The notes below the pieces were generated by a model, which was given only the letters and a program-made list of their open reading frames with translations, was not told where the DNA came from and ran no database searches. The translations under genes were made by a program, and so were the position numbers. A stretch of DNA of 64,000 nt, taken from positions 1 to 64,000 of the forward strand of contig JAOLBX010000003.1 of assembly GCA_028339355.1 (NCBI GenBank), given 5' to 3'. Source of the stretch: Bacteroidia bacterium (GTDB taxonomy: Bacteria; Bacteroidota; Bacteroidia; NS11-12g; UBA9320). This document shows positions 17,401-25,547 of this stretch, piece by piece; the stretch's first letter is position 1; each line of letters opens with the position of its first letter.

Positions 17401-20400
17401 CCTACAATAGATATTACTGTAGTGAACAATGATGTTTACCCAGAAAAGGACACGGTAGAGTGGGAATTACGAGTTACCAATACAAGTAGCACTGCAGAAG
17501 CTTCCAATGTTTGGATTGGGGCTATTTCTAACTCGAACACAGAAGTTGTTGCGATATATGATACCAAGGCAAAGGCTTTCTTACCAAGACAAAACAATCT
17601 TTTCAAGCTTGGTATTCTCACTGAGAAAGATTTTAAAAACTTAAAAATTTTTGCTAAGTTTAATGATTGCAATAGAGATAGTGTTGATATTCTACTTGGT
17701 TTTGACTGTCAGTCTTATCCAGATTCTATAGAAGTAGCACCTTGCGAATCACTAAAAGAGACTATCTATTTTGAACCCATCAATACACGAATAGAAGCAT
17801 CTATATTGGGCAATAGCGACCCCATAGATCTTTGTGCAAAACAAGACTTTGAAATAGAACTAAGAAATGCTGGAAGTCCTAAAATATACAACGTTAATTT
17901 GGACCTTATACTTAGACCTGGCACTCAGATAAGTGACACCGCCTGGCTGTTTGTAGATGGCAGAAGTGACTCTACCCTAATATCTAACCCGATTCCTCTG
18001 GGCTCGAACGTCTACAGATGGCAACTATCTGAACAGGATAGCATCTTAAAGCAAAATGGATTTAACGGTGTAAAAAGCAACAATGGATACAAAATGACTG
18101 TTAAAATTGCCATTACTACAGATTGTGATTTCACCAGTTCATCCTCGTTTATGCTAAGACCTTCAGGCACTTTAAAATGTGGCAAACCTGTGAATGCTCC
18201 AATTATTATAGGCGATCCAATTAATATAAAAAACGTATCAAGACCCTATTTCTCAGCTATAGATTTACAACTAAATCATCTCGATGTTTGCAACTACAAG
18301 GACAGCACTTTTGCCAAATTCATAAATCTAGGACCTGATAGTACAACGGCCACCGATCAGTTTATTATAAGCCTTCCAAATGGAGTATACATTGACACTA
18401 ATTTTATAGACACAAGTCATAACTCTCCAACTACGAAACCCATTTTTGCAAATATCAATGGTGAAAACACATACTCATGGCATCTTCCTTCCAGTATTAT
18501 TCCTGGAGATAGCTCTATCTTTAAAATCAAGACATTTTTAGACTCGGATTCTCTAAGTTGTGGTACGAAACGAATTTATGCGACGGCAGTCATTACACAG
18601 CCTGCTTTTTGCGTTTCCAGCAACTTATATTGCGATATAAAGGTCAGTACCGCGTCACTTATTCAATCAGATTCTGTAGAGAAGAGTATATATGATTTGC
18701 AAATATCAGGTGCTTCATCACAGGCAATAGGCACCAACGAGCAAGTCGCTCTGAACTACGCTATTCAAAACTCGGGCTCAGAAAAAAGCAGTAATAATCT
18801 GTTAGAAGTGTTCATTTATGCGGATCAGAACTCTAATGGATCTGTAGATCTTACCGATAGCTTAATTGCTGTAGACAGTATATATCAACCTATTGGTACA
18901 GATTCATCTCTTCTTAGGCAATTTCTGTTCAGCATAGGATCAGATCTCACGTGTAATCTATTGCTAAATATATCTAGCCAAAATTGTGCGTGCAATGATG
19001 AGACCATTCTAGTTCCAACAATAAGACTCTTAAATGCCGGAAGAGATACTATCATTTGTCAAGAGTCTACTATTGAGCTAGGAACAGAAGGAAGTATCGC
19101 GAACACCTATTCTTGGAATAACATCAACTACGTAGAGGATTCGGATTCTAGTTCTACGGCTTTCAAAATCTCATACTCATCTCCATACGATACGACAATA
19201 GCTATGGTGCTTACCACATCTAAAGCTACTTGCAGCAGCCAAGACACTGTAAACATAATTATTCACCCAGGGATGCAAGCAAACTTAGTCGACACCTCAA
19301 TAATATGCGAAGGAGGCGGTGTGCTGATAGGTAAGTTCGCCATCGGCGGGAAAGGAACTATAAAACAATACAGATGGACTCCAACAGATAGCCTTGGCGG
19401 ATATGAACGGTCAGCTAAAACACTAGCGAATCCTTCTAAAAGCACCACTTACTCCGTCACCATTACGGATGCAAATAATTGTAGCATAAGAGACTCTACT
19501 CACGTGCGAGTAATTCCAAATCCTCAAGCCGCTATAACTATGGCAGACAACTGTGCTAGTTCCTTGTTCAAATTCTCTAATTCAAGCATTTATTATGGAG
19601 AAAATAAAGATAGTACAAATTGGACCTTCTCAGAATTGGGAGAATCAAACCTAGACACCTCGTTTGCTTTCTTAGATTCATCTAGAATTTTGCCAGTATC
19701 TTTATTTGTGAGCAATAAATTTGGGTGTTGGGACACGGTTACAAAGAATCTAGAGGTATATCCATTACCGGAAGTCCTCATGGACTATACTGAAACTTGT
19801 GAAGAAACTCTATTGGAAATAGAATCAAAGACGACCATCTCCTATGGCAGTCTCATCAACACATGGGAGCTTGGATCTGCTAGAGATACAGGAGATATTA
19901 TTCATACTCTACTGCCAAATGAGGAGTCATTAATCGTGTTATTAAAGTCTACTTCAGACTTTGGTTGCGTCTCGACTGCAGTGGATACTATTACTATTTT
20001 GGATAAACCTGATATATCCTTCACAACTTTGAGTTCTTGCCTTAACGACTCTATTTTCTGCACTATTACGTTGTTGCCGGGTACTATTGATGCGATAACA
20101 GACTACGATTGGAGACTAGGAGATGGTAACACAAAATCTGATTCTAATTTCAACTACACTTATTCGGATACGGGAACCTACCGCATTTTGGTCCAAGTAG
20201 GTAATAAACATGGGTGCTTGGATACCGCAGAATATGCAATTCAAGTATATCCTCTGCCTGAAAGCAGTTTTACTATAGAAAACATCTGTCTCGGAGATTC
20301 GGCATTGGCTATTAATGCCTCTGCCATTTCCAACGGGACTATTACTTCCATCGAATGGGATCTTGAAATTGACAAGGGTAGAGACCAAGATTCTATGAAG

Positions 20401-21726
20401 TTCTTACCCACCGCTATAGGAGTAAAATCCATCAAACAAAAAGTAGAATCCGAATTCGGCTGCTTAGACTCGAGTATTGAAAACTATACCGTATATCACA
20501 AAGAGAAGAATCTATATACACAACTGGGCAAATGTGAAAACGAATCTATAGTATTCACCGCTACTCCAGTTTTTCAGGATTCTGTGGTTCAAACAAGATG
20601 GACATTACTGACAGACACTTTTATACAAACTAGCTTTAGCTATAACTTTACAAGTGACGGCTCTTATAGCCTAAAACAGCAGATAATAACTAATAGAGGC
20701 TGTATTTCCGATAGCACCTTCACTATAGTCATAGACCCTGCTCCAGAAGCTTCTATTTCTACAAAAAATCCGTGTATGGATAATCAAACTGAATTAAATT
20801 CTGCAAACAGCTATACTCGCTATGCTTGGATACTAGAAGATGGCACAACCAATAGCAATCAAATGTTCACTCATGCTTTTACAACTATTGGCACATATAC
20901 AATAGATCTGGAAGTGGAAAATCAATATAATTGTAAGGACACAGATACTGACTCGATAATCATCACAAACATCGTGGTTCCAGATTTTACGATAGATGAT
21001 ATATGTGAGAACGATATACAGTGGATAATAAACACTACCCAAGGAAACATTGCTGATATATCATCGGCTACATTTAATATGGACAATGGGGATGTGGTCA
21101 ATGAATTGGATTCTTTTGAATATGCATACGATGAAGACAACATATATAGCGTGAGTCTAAACGTAACTACACTGCCAGGTTGTGATTATAGAATAAGTAA
21201 GAGTCTTGTGGTGCATCCATTACCAATTGCAGATTTCCAATTATCCTCTGAGCTCGTGGACATTCTCAACTCGGAAGTACAGGTTACAAACCAAAGCATC
21301 TACGGGGACTCCATCATCTACCACATTAGTGATGGAAACGTAATAATCGACAAAAATTTTAGTCATCGATTCCTAGATAGCGGAAGTTATGAGATAAAAC
21401 AGTGGGTCCAGTCTATGTATGGTTGCATGGATAGTCTTACCAAAGAGCTATATGTATCTTATGCATACAATTTGTACATCCCAAATGCTTTCAGTCCCAA
21501 TGATGATAGACTCAATGATGAGTTTAAGCCCGTCGGGCTAGGACTAATTAGTTATGAACTGCAGATATACACTAGATGGGGCGAGCAAATTTTCAAATCC
21601 GATTCTAAGCAGTCTTATTGGAAGGCTTTAAATGCTTCACCCGGGCTCTACCTATACACTTTAAAAGCAATAGATTTTGAAGGGAAGCCACACTACTATA
21701 AAGGAACAGTGAGGTTGTTGAGGTAA
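14494..21726 (+). CDS. Giant cell-surface protein with PKD-like repeats and T9SS (gliding motility-associated) C-terminal domain
   Basis: 2410 residues. A signal peptide ends near residue 21 (YSKGQA). Residues ~20-1500 consist of DUF11/CARDB-like beta-sandwich modules with many cysteine pairs and Asn/Ser/Thr-rich loops. From ~1510 the protein changes to PKD-like modules with recurring linkers VYPLPE (about 1754 and 1918), IDPAPE and VHPLPI. Residues ~2325-2410 are the type B T9SS sorting domain: NLYIPNAFSPNDDRLNDEF, YTRWGEQIF and a closing YKGTVRLLR. It is expected to cross the inner membrane by Sec and be exported and surface-attached by T9SS, probably for adhesion or gliding. Its stop is immediately adjacent (0 bp) to the convergent yqeY-like gene. 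Confidence 0.9.
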   Translation: MVRTIYTILFLCCFVIYSKGQAKLDLKITLPSSLHLCTLSDYIELEVRNISASTVSGITAKLELPTGLLYQVNSLVGTNVSESSITNLNKPEFDIPNLSVTQSATFKIKLNSSCNIISFLNNGGLARIKNSTYYMGGLVIKQSTPINIKQPALQISTISNQLKTADLEEIFIRNIVVKNNGSGKLATLKFIRDYSSGLDLLGTNGGTVTSSGNRTTSILNSADFTSIGNNDTFFDLNETFTFRDTIQVNSCSNLTSKYILSWGCGTQTCVTRQASANVSISSKVPKLSFTPTSSFSSCLEKSNINQQSIVITNNGDDTATAIDINIYQSYGTGFYANLISKIETNSFTYQTTTSGSHTNISPYSTSSTNNSGVFAGLGADPKGQAFLKLPNIAPNKSIILHWKTTSICPSVCYSGGLWNQRWRYEVSFKNQCGKVINSGPQVGSQGSYQRVMASNINPTDITDGQKQKWEYTINTGYLFSNTNKSQLKAVLILPNNLTHSKSTSDLKFEFANGTNWFPNSFTQSGDTVTAYFDGKASSVLHRSELFISLTASCGGSSSSGNANYSINLFYNPDTTCSSGCDIPILCDSDNIRIHCSSGCNGGMHFNYFNTERESFGLPDNNNDGLADNTGSLDDSKIKKNRIMFGDTLLTTFGGKVHNAGSIANWSYGKAISKLNNGRYLSLASAELKIYRNGNLVVTCNNVQYTSSSIGNNKTFTFDVGIFSLLSSGCSIFSSYLYNNSDSLALDVRYVVDENVGNRNINLEIESEFYLSTVANPSSSQKHQCDSFSARTRLIGSYFTNAGRNNLTNKGCNTLTASQNFYLSIGPCCTNYAGGNVFPYEYRKWAKLSEIILTKSESFDVLSSSFLQYRTKGTGGVETQRISSISPYFTSSTVLKFKTDSFYKDLGGTIDLSDDGFHGTFTNSIMANCKANSGLSTIEYAFVYERMNGLGSSYDTIVSANRSDLVTYDKPTIDITVVNNDVYPEKDTVEWELRVTNTSSTAEASNVWIGAISNSNTEVVAIYDTKAKAFLPRQNNLFKLGILTEKDFKNLKIFAKFNDCNRDSVDILLGFDCQSYPDSIEVAPCESLKETIYFEPINTRIEASILGNSDPIDLCAKQDFEIELRNAGSPKIYNVNLDLILRPGTQISDTAWLFVDGRSDSTLISNPIPLGSNVYRWQLSEQDSILKQNGFNGVKSNNGYKMTVKIAITTDCDFTSSSSFMLRPSGTLKCGKPVNAPIIIGDPINIKNVSRPYFSAIDLQLNHLDVCNYKDSTFAKFINLGPDSTTATDQFIISLPNGVYIDTNFIDTSHNSPTTKPIFANINGENTYSWHLPSSIIPGDSSIFKIKTFLDSDSLSCGTKRIYATAVITQPAFCVSSNLYCDIKVSTASLIQSDSVEKSIYDLQISGASSQAIGTNEQVALNYAIQNSGSEKSSNNLLEVFIYADQNSNGSVDLTDSLIAVDSIYQPIGTDSSLLRQFLFSIGSDLTCNLLLNISSQNCACNDETILVPTIRLLNAGRDTIICQESTIELGTEGSIANTYSWNNINYVEDSDSSSTAFKISYSSPYDTTIAMVLTTSKATCSSQDTVNIIIHPGMQANLVDTSIICEGGGVLIGKFAIGGKGTIKQYRWTPTDSLGGYERSAKTLANPSKSTTYSVTITDANNCSIRDSTHVRVIPNPQAAITMADNCASSLFKFSNSSIYYGENKDSTNWTFSELGESNLDTSFAFLDSSRILPVSLFVSNKFGCWDTVTKNLEVYPLPEVLMDYTETCEETLLEIESKTTISYGSLINTWELGSARDTGDIIHTLLPNEESLIVLLKSTSDFGCVSTAVDTITILDKPDISFTTLSSCLNDSIFCTITLLPGTIDAITDYDWRLGDGNTKSDSNFNYTYSDTGTYRILVQVGNKHGCLDTAEYAIQVYPLPESSFTIENICLGDSALAINASAISNGTITSIEWDLEIDKGRDQDSMKFLPTAIGVKSIKQKVESEFGCLDSSIENYTVYHKEKNLYTQLGKCENESIVFTATPVFQDSVVQTRWTLLTDTFIQTSFSYNFTSDGSYSLKQQIITNRGCISDSTFTIVIDPAPEASISTKNPCMDNQTELNSANSYTRYAWILEDGTTNSNQMFTHAFTTIGTYTIDLEVENQYNCKDTDTDSIIITNIVVPDFTIDDICENDIQWIINTTQGNIADISSATFNMDNGDVVNELDSFEYAYDEDNIYSVSLNVTTLPGCDYRISKSLVVHPLPIADFQLSSELVDILNSEVQVTNQSIYGDSIIYHISDGNVIIDKNFSHRFLDSGSYEIKQWVQSMYGCMDSLTKELYVSYAYNLYIPNAFSPNDDRLNDEFKPVGLGLISYELQIYTRWGEQIFKSDSKQSYWKALNASPGLYLYTLKAIDFEGKPHYYKGTVRLLR

Positions 21727-22173
21727 TTACGCAAGTAATTTCTTCACCAAATCAGCGATGAGTTTGCCGTCAGCTTTTCCTTTGAGTTTACCTGAAGCCA
21801 TACCCATTACTTTACCCATATCTTTCATGCTACTTGCACCTGTTTGAGTTATAATGGATTCTATCTCAGCTCTTATTTCTTCTTCAGAAAGTTGAGCAGG
21901 TAGAAACTTTTCTATGACCGCAAGTTCTTCCTCTTCCAGCACAGCTAAGTCTTCTCTGTTTTGCTCCCTAAAAATGCTTAGTGAATCCTTTCTTTGCTTT
22001 GCCATTTTTACCAAAACTGCCGTTTCATCAGCTTCAGTCACTTCAGCTCCTCCTTCTTGGGTTTTCAGCAGTAATAGTGCTGATTTTATTCCACGCAATG
22101 CTCGAAGTGATGCCTGATCTTTGGCCTTCATAGCCGTTTTTATTTGTTCTGATATTTGATCTGAAAGACTCAT
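21727..22173 (-). CDS. GatB/YqeY domain-containing protein
   Basis: 148 residues, helical and charged: LSDQISEQIKTAMKAKD, LRALRGIKSALL, and the C-terminal GKVMGMASGKLKGKADGK typical of YqeY. The family is a stand-alone relative of the GatB C-terminal tRNA-recognition domain; its cellular role is not settled. I choose ATG 22173. A longer frame to 22221 would prepend 16 residues (MFFLKPRLEM...) that do not fit the family's N-terminus. Confidence 0.9.
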   Translation of the reverse strand: MSLSDQISEQIKTAMKAKDQASLRALRGIKSALLLLKTQEGGAEVTEADETAVLVKMAKQRKDSLSIFREQNREDLAVLEEEELAVIEKFLPAQLSEEEIRAEIESIITQTGASSMKDMGKVMGMASGKLKGKADGKLIADLVKKLLA

Positions 22174-22239
22174 AGTACAAATGTAAGTCAACATCTCTAA
22201 TCTCGGTTTTAGAAAAAACATAAATTCGTAGATAATAGA

Positions 22240-22428
22240 ATGCTAACTCAATCAAATCGCAAACAATATTTTTATAAAAGACTTTTAGTAATAATTCCTA
22301 TTGCTGTGTTTATGATTGTTAAGGAATTATACATAATCGGGTTTGTAGACTTATCGATAATTTTAGTTACACTGATTCGTGGCAGTATAGTTGGTGTAGT
22401 CACCGGAGTCATTATAGGGAGTAGTTAA
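22240..22428 (+). CDS. Small hydrophobic protein (possible)
   Basis: 62 residues with two membrane segments (about 14-30 and 34-58) and a basic N-terminus. There is no recognised family. It fills the space between the divergent start of yqeY and the convergent end of the 22495 gene, so the frame is not a shadow of another gene. Short length keeps confidence modest. Confidence 0.4.
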   Translation: MLTQSNRKQYFYKRLLVIIPIAVFMIVKELYIIGFVDLSIILVTLIRGSIVGVVTGVIIGSS

Positions 22429-22494
22429 TATCTTTACACAGATTGAGACTTTGACTAAAAAATCATAGAGCCCCAATCTCGCGTCTAGGTTTCC

Positions 22495-23004
22495 TTAATC
22501 TTCTACATCTCCGGCATTTTCAAATATTCTAGGCTTTATCAAACTATGGATCAAGTTTACCTCGTCCTTTCCTAGTTTTTGACCTGCACGACTAGTAGCC
22601 CACAAAACAAAAACTCCACCAAGAACAAATGGAATAAGCCAAAGTATATAAGAAGATAGCCCAAGATTGTACCTTGAAAAACCTATTATAGAAACTACCA
22701 AAGTCACAAATCCAAGAAAGAAGTACGTAAACATGTATCCAAGCCAAATGTCAGGTTTGGGTCCATAGAGACCTCTAATTTCAGTCCTCATGCCTGTTTC
22801 TTCCATAGTAAGTGATAGCTGAGGTGACCAAAAGTGCCTGCTTTTTTCAGGTATTCGAATACGCACAAGATTGTGCGTAATCCGACCAACAATTTTATCT
22901 GGATGCTCGGCAAGTAAATCCTTAACTTTTTGAGCGATTGCCTCCGGGAGTTCCGGCACAAGTTTTTTAAACCGAAGGCGAACTTCAAATAATTCTGTCG
23001 ACAT
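22495..23004 (-). CDS. Hypothetical membrane protein (2 TM)
   Basis: 169 residues: a cytoplasmic N-terminal part of about 90 residues (LRFKKLVPELPEAIAQKVKD, then strands ending GLYGPKPDIW), two membrane helices (about 95-113 and 121-143) and a short charged tail. I recognise no named family. The next gene to its right is divergent. Confidence 0.6.
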   Translation of the reverse strand: MSTELFEVRLRFKKLVPELPEAIAQKVKDLLAEHPDKIVGRITHNLVRIRIPEKSRHFWSPQLSLTMEETGMRTEIRGLYGPKPDIWLGYMFTYFFLGFVTLVVSIIGFSRYNLGLSSYILWLIPFVLGGVFVLWATSRAGQKLGKDEVNLIHSLIKPRIFENAGDVED

Positions 23005-23191
23005 CTTACAAATTTAGTCAATGTAGCATTTACGAATGTTCTGATATTATTCAGACAAGCTACTGACAGATATCAGTCTATAGATTTTGGCATCGTGCTA
23101 CCTTTGAAACCAATTAGAATAATAAATAATTGGTGTGTTTAAAAAACGAAACCTTAATTTGCTAGACATTGTGCTAACTAAAAATAAAACT

Positions 23192-23757
23192 TTGAAAAAA
23201 ACAATCTTCCTCCTTATTCTAAGCTCCTCCTTAGCATCTTGCAAAAAAGACAAGCAAGGCATTAAACCTGCTATAGTTGATCTTACCGAGTCCGTGTACT
23301 CTTCCGTTACTATTCAGCCAGACAGTTTGTACGAAGTGTACTCAACTGTGAGTGGCATTCTAGAGCAAACATTCGTGACAGAAGGCGACCTAGTTAAAGT
23401 AGGCAGTCCGCTTATGCAAATAACCAATACGATGCCAAAACTGAATGCTGAAAATGCAAAATTAGCATTACAACAAGCACAACTAAACGCAGGAAGAAAT
23501 TCAAGTATACTGGGGGGGGGGGGATAAAAGACGAGATAAAAACATCCAAGTTAAAACTGGCAAACGACAAACTAAACTATGAACCTACAGGAAATCTTGA
23601 CAGTAAAAACTCTGCAAACGTATTTTCAATACTCAAAGAGCTAAGCCAAGAGAGAGATTTATCACTTCTGGTGGTAACCCACGATAATGATTTTGCCGCT
23701 AAAACAGACAGAATAATCACCATGGAAGACGGCAAAATTCTCAGTCATGGGAGATAG
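23192..23757 (+). pseudogene. Deletion fusion of an efflux adaptor (MFP/HlyD type) and the end of a LolD-like ABC ATPase
   Basis: The 5' part is a lipoprotein (TTG start 23192, lipobox LASC) with the biotinyl-lipoyl-like start of an efflux adaptor (VYSTVSGILEQTFVTEGDLV) and a coiled-coil beginning. After a run of 12 G (23512-23523) the adaptor frame hits TAA at 23525. With one more or two fewer G it would read on through a further adaptor stretch (IKDEIKTSKLKLANDKLNYE) straight into PTGNLDSKNSANVFSILKEL, the Walker B-to-switch region of LolD/MacB-type ATPases (LLVVTHDNDFA, RIITMEDGKI), ending at TAG 23755. The adaptor's second half and the ATPase's first half are missing, so this is an internal deletion joining two genes. 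A GTG at 23135 is an alternative start. A TACCTTTG box lies at 23099. Confidence 0.8.
23512..23523 (+). repeat. Homopolymer run of 12 G
   Basis: Twelve consecutive G in an AT-rich genome, inside the adaptor reading frame. A length of 13 or 10 G would restore the frame to the downstream fused part. Tracts like this slip readily in replication and are also error-prone in sequencing. Confidence 0.9.
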
Positions 23758-23762
23758 TTGTC

Positions 23763-24872
23763 TTATTTCAAAAATGGCATTTTAACCACTTTTGCTTTTA
23801 GCTGTTTTTTGCGAACTGCGATATAAATTTCTGAACCAGATTTAGCATATTCGGGTGTCACATAACCTGTGCCAATAGCATAGCCTAAGCTTGGACTTTG
23901 TGTGCCACTGCATACCTCACCTATTTTATTGCCCTGAGAATCCACTATATCGTAGTCTTGACGTGGAATTCCCCTATCTATCATTTCAAACCCTACCAAT
24001 TTCCTACTTACTCCGTTGGTCTTTAGATTTTGATGGTATTCCTGATTTACAAATGGTTCCTCAAATTTGGTAATCCATCCTAATCCAGCTTCAATCGGAG
24101 AAGTAGTATCATTTATTTCATGACCATAAAGACAATATCCTTTTTCTAGTCGTAGTGTATCCCTAGCTGCTAACCCGCATGGAACCAAATCATAGTCTTT
24201 TGCAGCATCCATAATAGCATCCCAAACCATATTAGCATCCTTGTTCCACACATATACCTCGAAGCCTCCTGAGCCAGTATATCCAGTATTGCTTATAACT
24301 ACATCATTGCTGCCACCAAGTGCCCCAGCATCGAAATGATAAAACTTAATAGCATCAAGGTCAACGTCTGTTAATTTCTGTAGAGCTTTTGTAGCATTCG
24401 GCCCTTGCACTGCAAATAGAGAGATATCATCGGATTGATTCTCTATCTGACAATCAAATCCTTTTGCTTCTTTTTGTTTCATTATCCAATCCCAATCTTT
24501 AGCAATATTACTGGCATTGACTACAAGAGTGTATTCAGTAGAAGACCATCGATATACGATGAGATCATCTACGATACCTCCATCTTCGTTTGGCATACAG
24601 TTATACTGAGCTTGCATATCAACTACATTGCTTATGTTATTAGAACATATCCAAGCTACTAGTGCCTCAGCGTCTTTACCCTTCACACCAAATTCACCCA
24701 TATGACTTACATCAAAAACTCCTATGCTATTTCTAACAGCATGATGCTCTGGCGTGAGACCCTCGTACTGTAGTGGCATCTCATATCCTGCAAATGGGAC
24801 CATTTTGGCTCCCAATGATACGTGTTTATCGTGAAGAGCAATTCTTTTCAAAGCTGAAGTATCTGTAGACAT
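23763..24872 (-). CDS. gcvT: Glycine cleavage system T protein (aminomethyltransferase)
   Basis: 369 residues, the usual length. It transfers the methylene group from the aminomethyl-lipoyl H protein to tetrahydrofolate, releasing ammonia. Family signatures: LGAKMVPFAGYEMPLQYEG at the N-terminus, VFDVSHMGEFGVKG, the folate-binding TGYTGSGGFEVYV and the RLEKGYCLYGHEI segment, with the C-terminal domain GEVCSGTQSPSLGYAIG. It stands alone; gcvH and gcvP are not adjacent. The stop is 6 nt from the end of the adaptor/LolD remnant, which converges on it. Confidence 0.95.
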   Translation of the reverse strand: MSTDTSALKRIALHDKHVSLGAKMVPFAGYEMPLQYEGLTPEHHAVRNSIGVFDVSHMGEFGVKGKDAEALVAWICSNNISNVVDMQAQYNCMPNEDGGIVDDLIVYRWSSTEYTLVVNASNIAKDWDWIMKQKEAKGFDCQIENQSDDISLFAVQGPNATKALQKLTDVDLDAIKFYHFDAGALGGSNDVVISNTGYTGSGGFEVYVWNKDANMVWDAIMDAAKDYDLVPCGLAARDTLRLEKGYCLYGHEINDTTSPIEAGLGWITKFEEPFVNQEYHQNLKTNGVSRKLVGFEMIDRGIPRQDYDIVDSQGNKIGEVCSGTQSPSLGYAIGTGYVTPEYAKSGSEIYIAVRKKQLKAKVVKMPFLK

Positions 24873-24962
24873 AAGTGCAAAGAAAAGATTTAGTTTTATT
24901 TTAAGAATAATTCTTTGCTTGAGTATTGTGCGAAGTATCCTTAAATTGCATTTTCAATCATC

Positions 24963-25412
24963 TTGATATCCATAAAAAGTTTGATAAAACATTTAAGTAT
25001 AATTTTAATAGTTCTTGTTGCTTTCGGATGCGAACAGAAACTTAAAGAAGATGATTTTATTGGCATTTGGGAAGGAGATGTTTGGGCAGAACGAGTGCCT
25101 GGAATTCATTTTGATGAAACCAAAGAAAAGCACGAGCTAATATTTTACCCTAACGACAGTTTTAAACTTACTGTTTTTCATACAGAATGGAAATGCCGCC
25201 TTGGTGAAATAAATCCTCAATACGGTACTTAGAACATAGGAAAAAATCACTTGATTTTTTCATCAGTAGACCCATACCAAGAAGAATTAATTGAACTGCC
25301 AGTCGATATTCAGTAAATGCAAAACGATAGTATATACTTTACATTAAAACCTGAAGGTGATACTTCTAACTTTAATTTCAAGTCGCATTTTGTATTTAAG
25401 AGAGAGGAATAA
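24963..25412 (+). pseudogene. Lipoprotein gene interrupted by two in-frame stops
   Basis: TTG start 24963; a lipoprotein signal ends at FGCEQ. The frame reads through IWEGDVWAERVPGIHFDETK and stops at TAG 25230, but the same frame continues with NIGKNHLIFSSVDPYQEEL, hits TAA 25314, then MQNDSIYFTLKPEGDTSN up to TAA 25410. The continuous coding character on both sides of each stop, in one frame, points to two nonsense mutations. A Trp fits the first position (YGT-stop-NIG). The protein would be about 147 residues, resembling small Bacteroidota lipoproteins with a lipocalin-like barrel; the function is unknown. Confidence 0.75.
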
Positions 25413-25547
25413 GGTAGAAGAACACAAGATATCTCGCATTGAACACTTCTGTTAAAAAATAGACAACCTTTTTAAAACTCATATTAAAAGTAAAAAAGAA
25501 GCTTTTGTTTCCTTAAAACAACAGATTATTTACTTTAGCCCTATTAA

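Noticed and set aside
23512-23523. Programmed frameshift at the G run producing a functional adaptor-ATPase protein
   Set aside because: The joined parts lack the adaptor's second half and the ATPase's Walker A, so even in frame no functional protein results.
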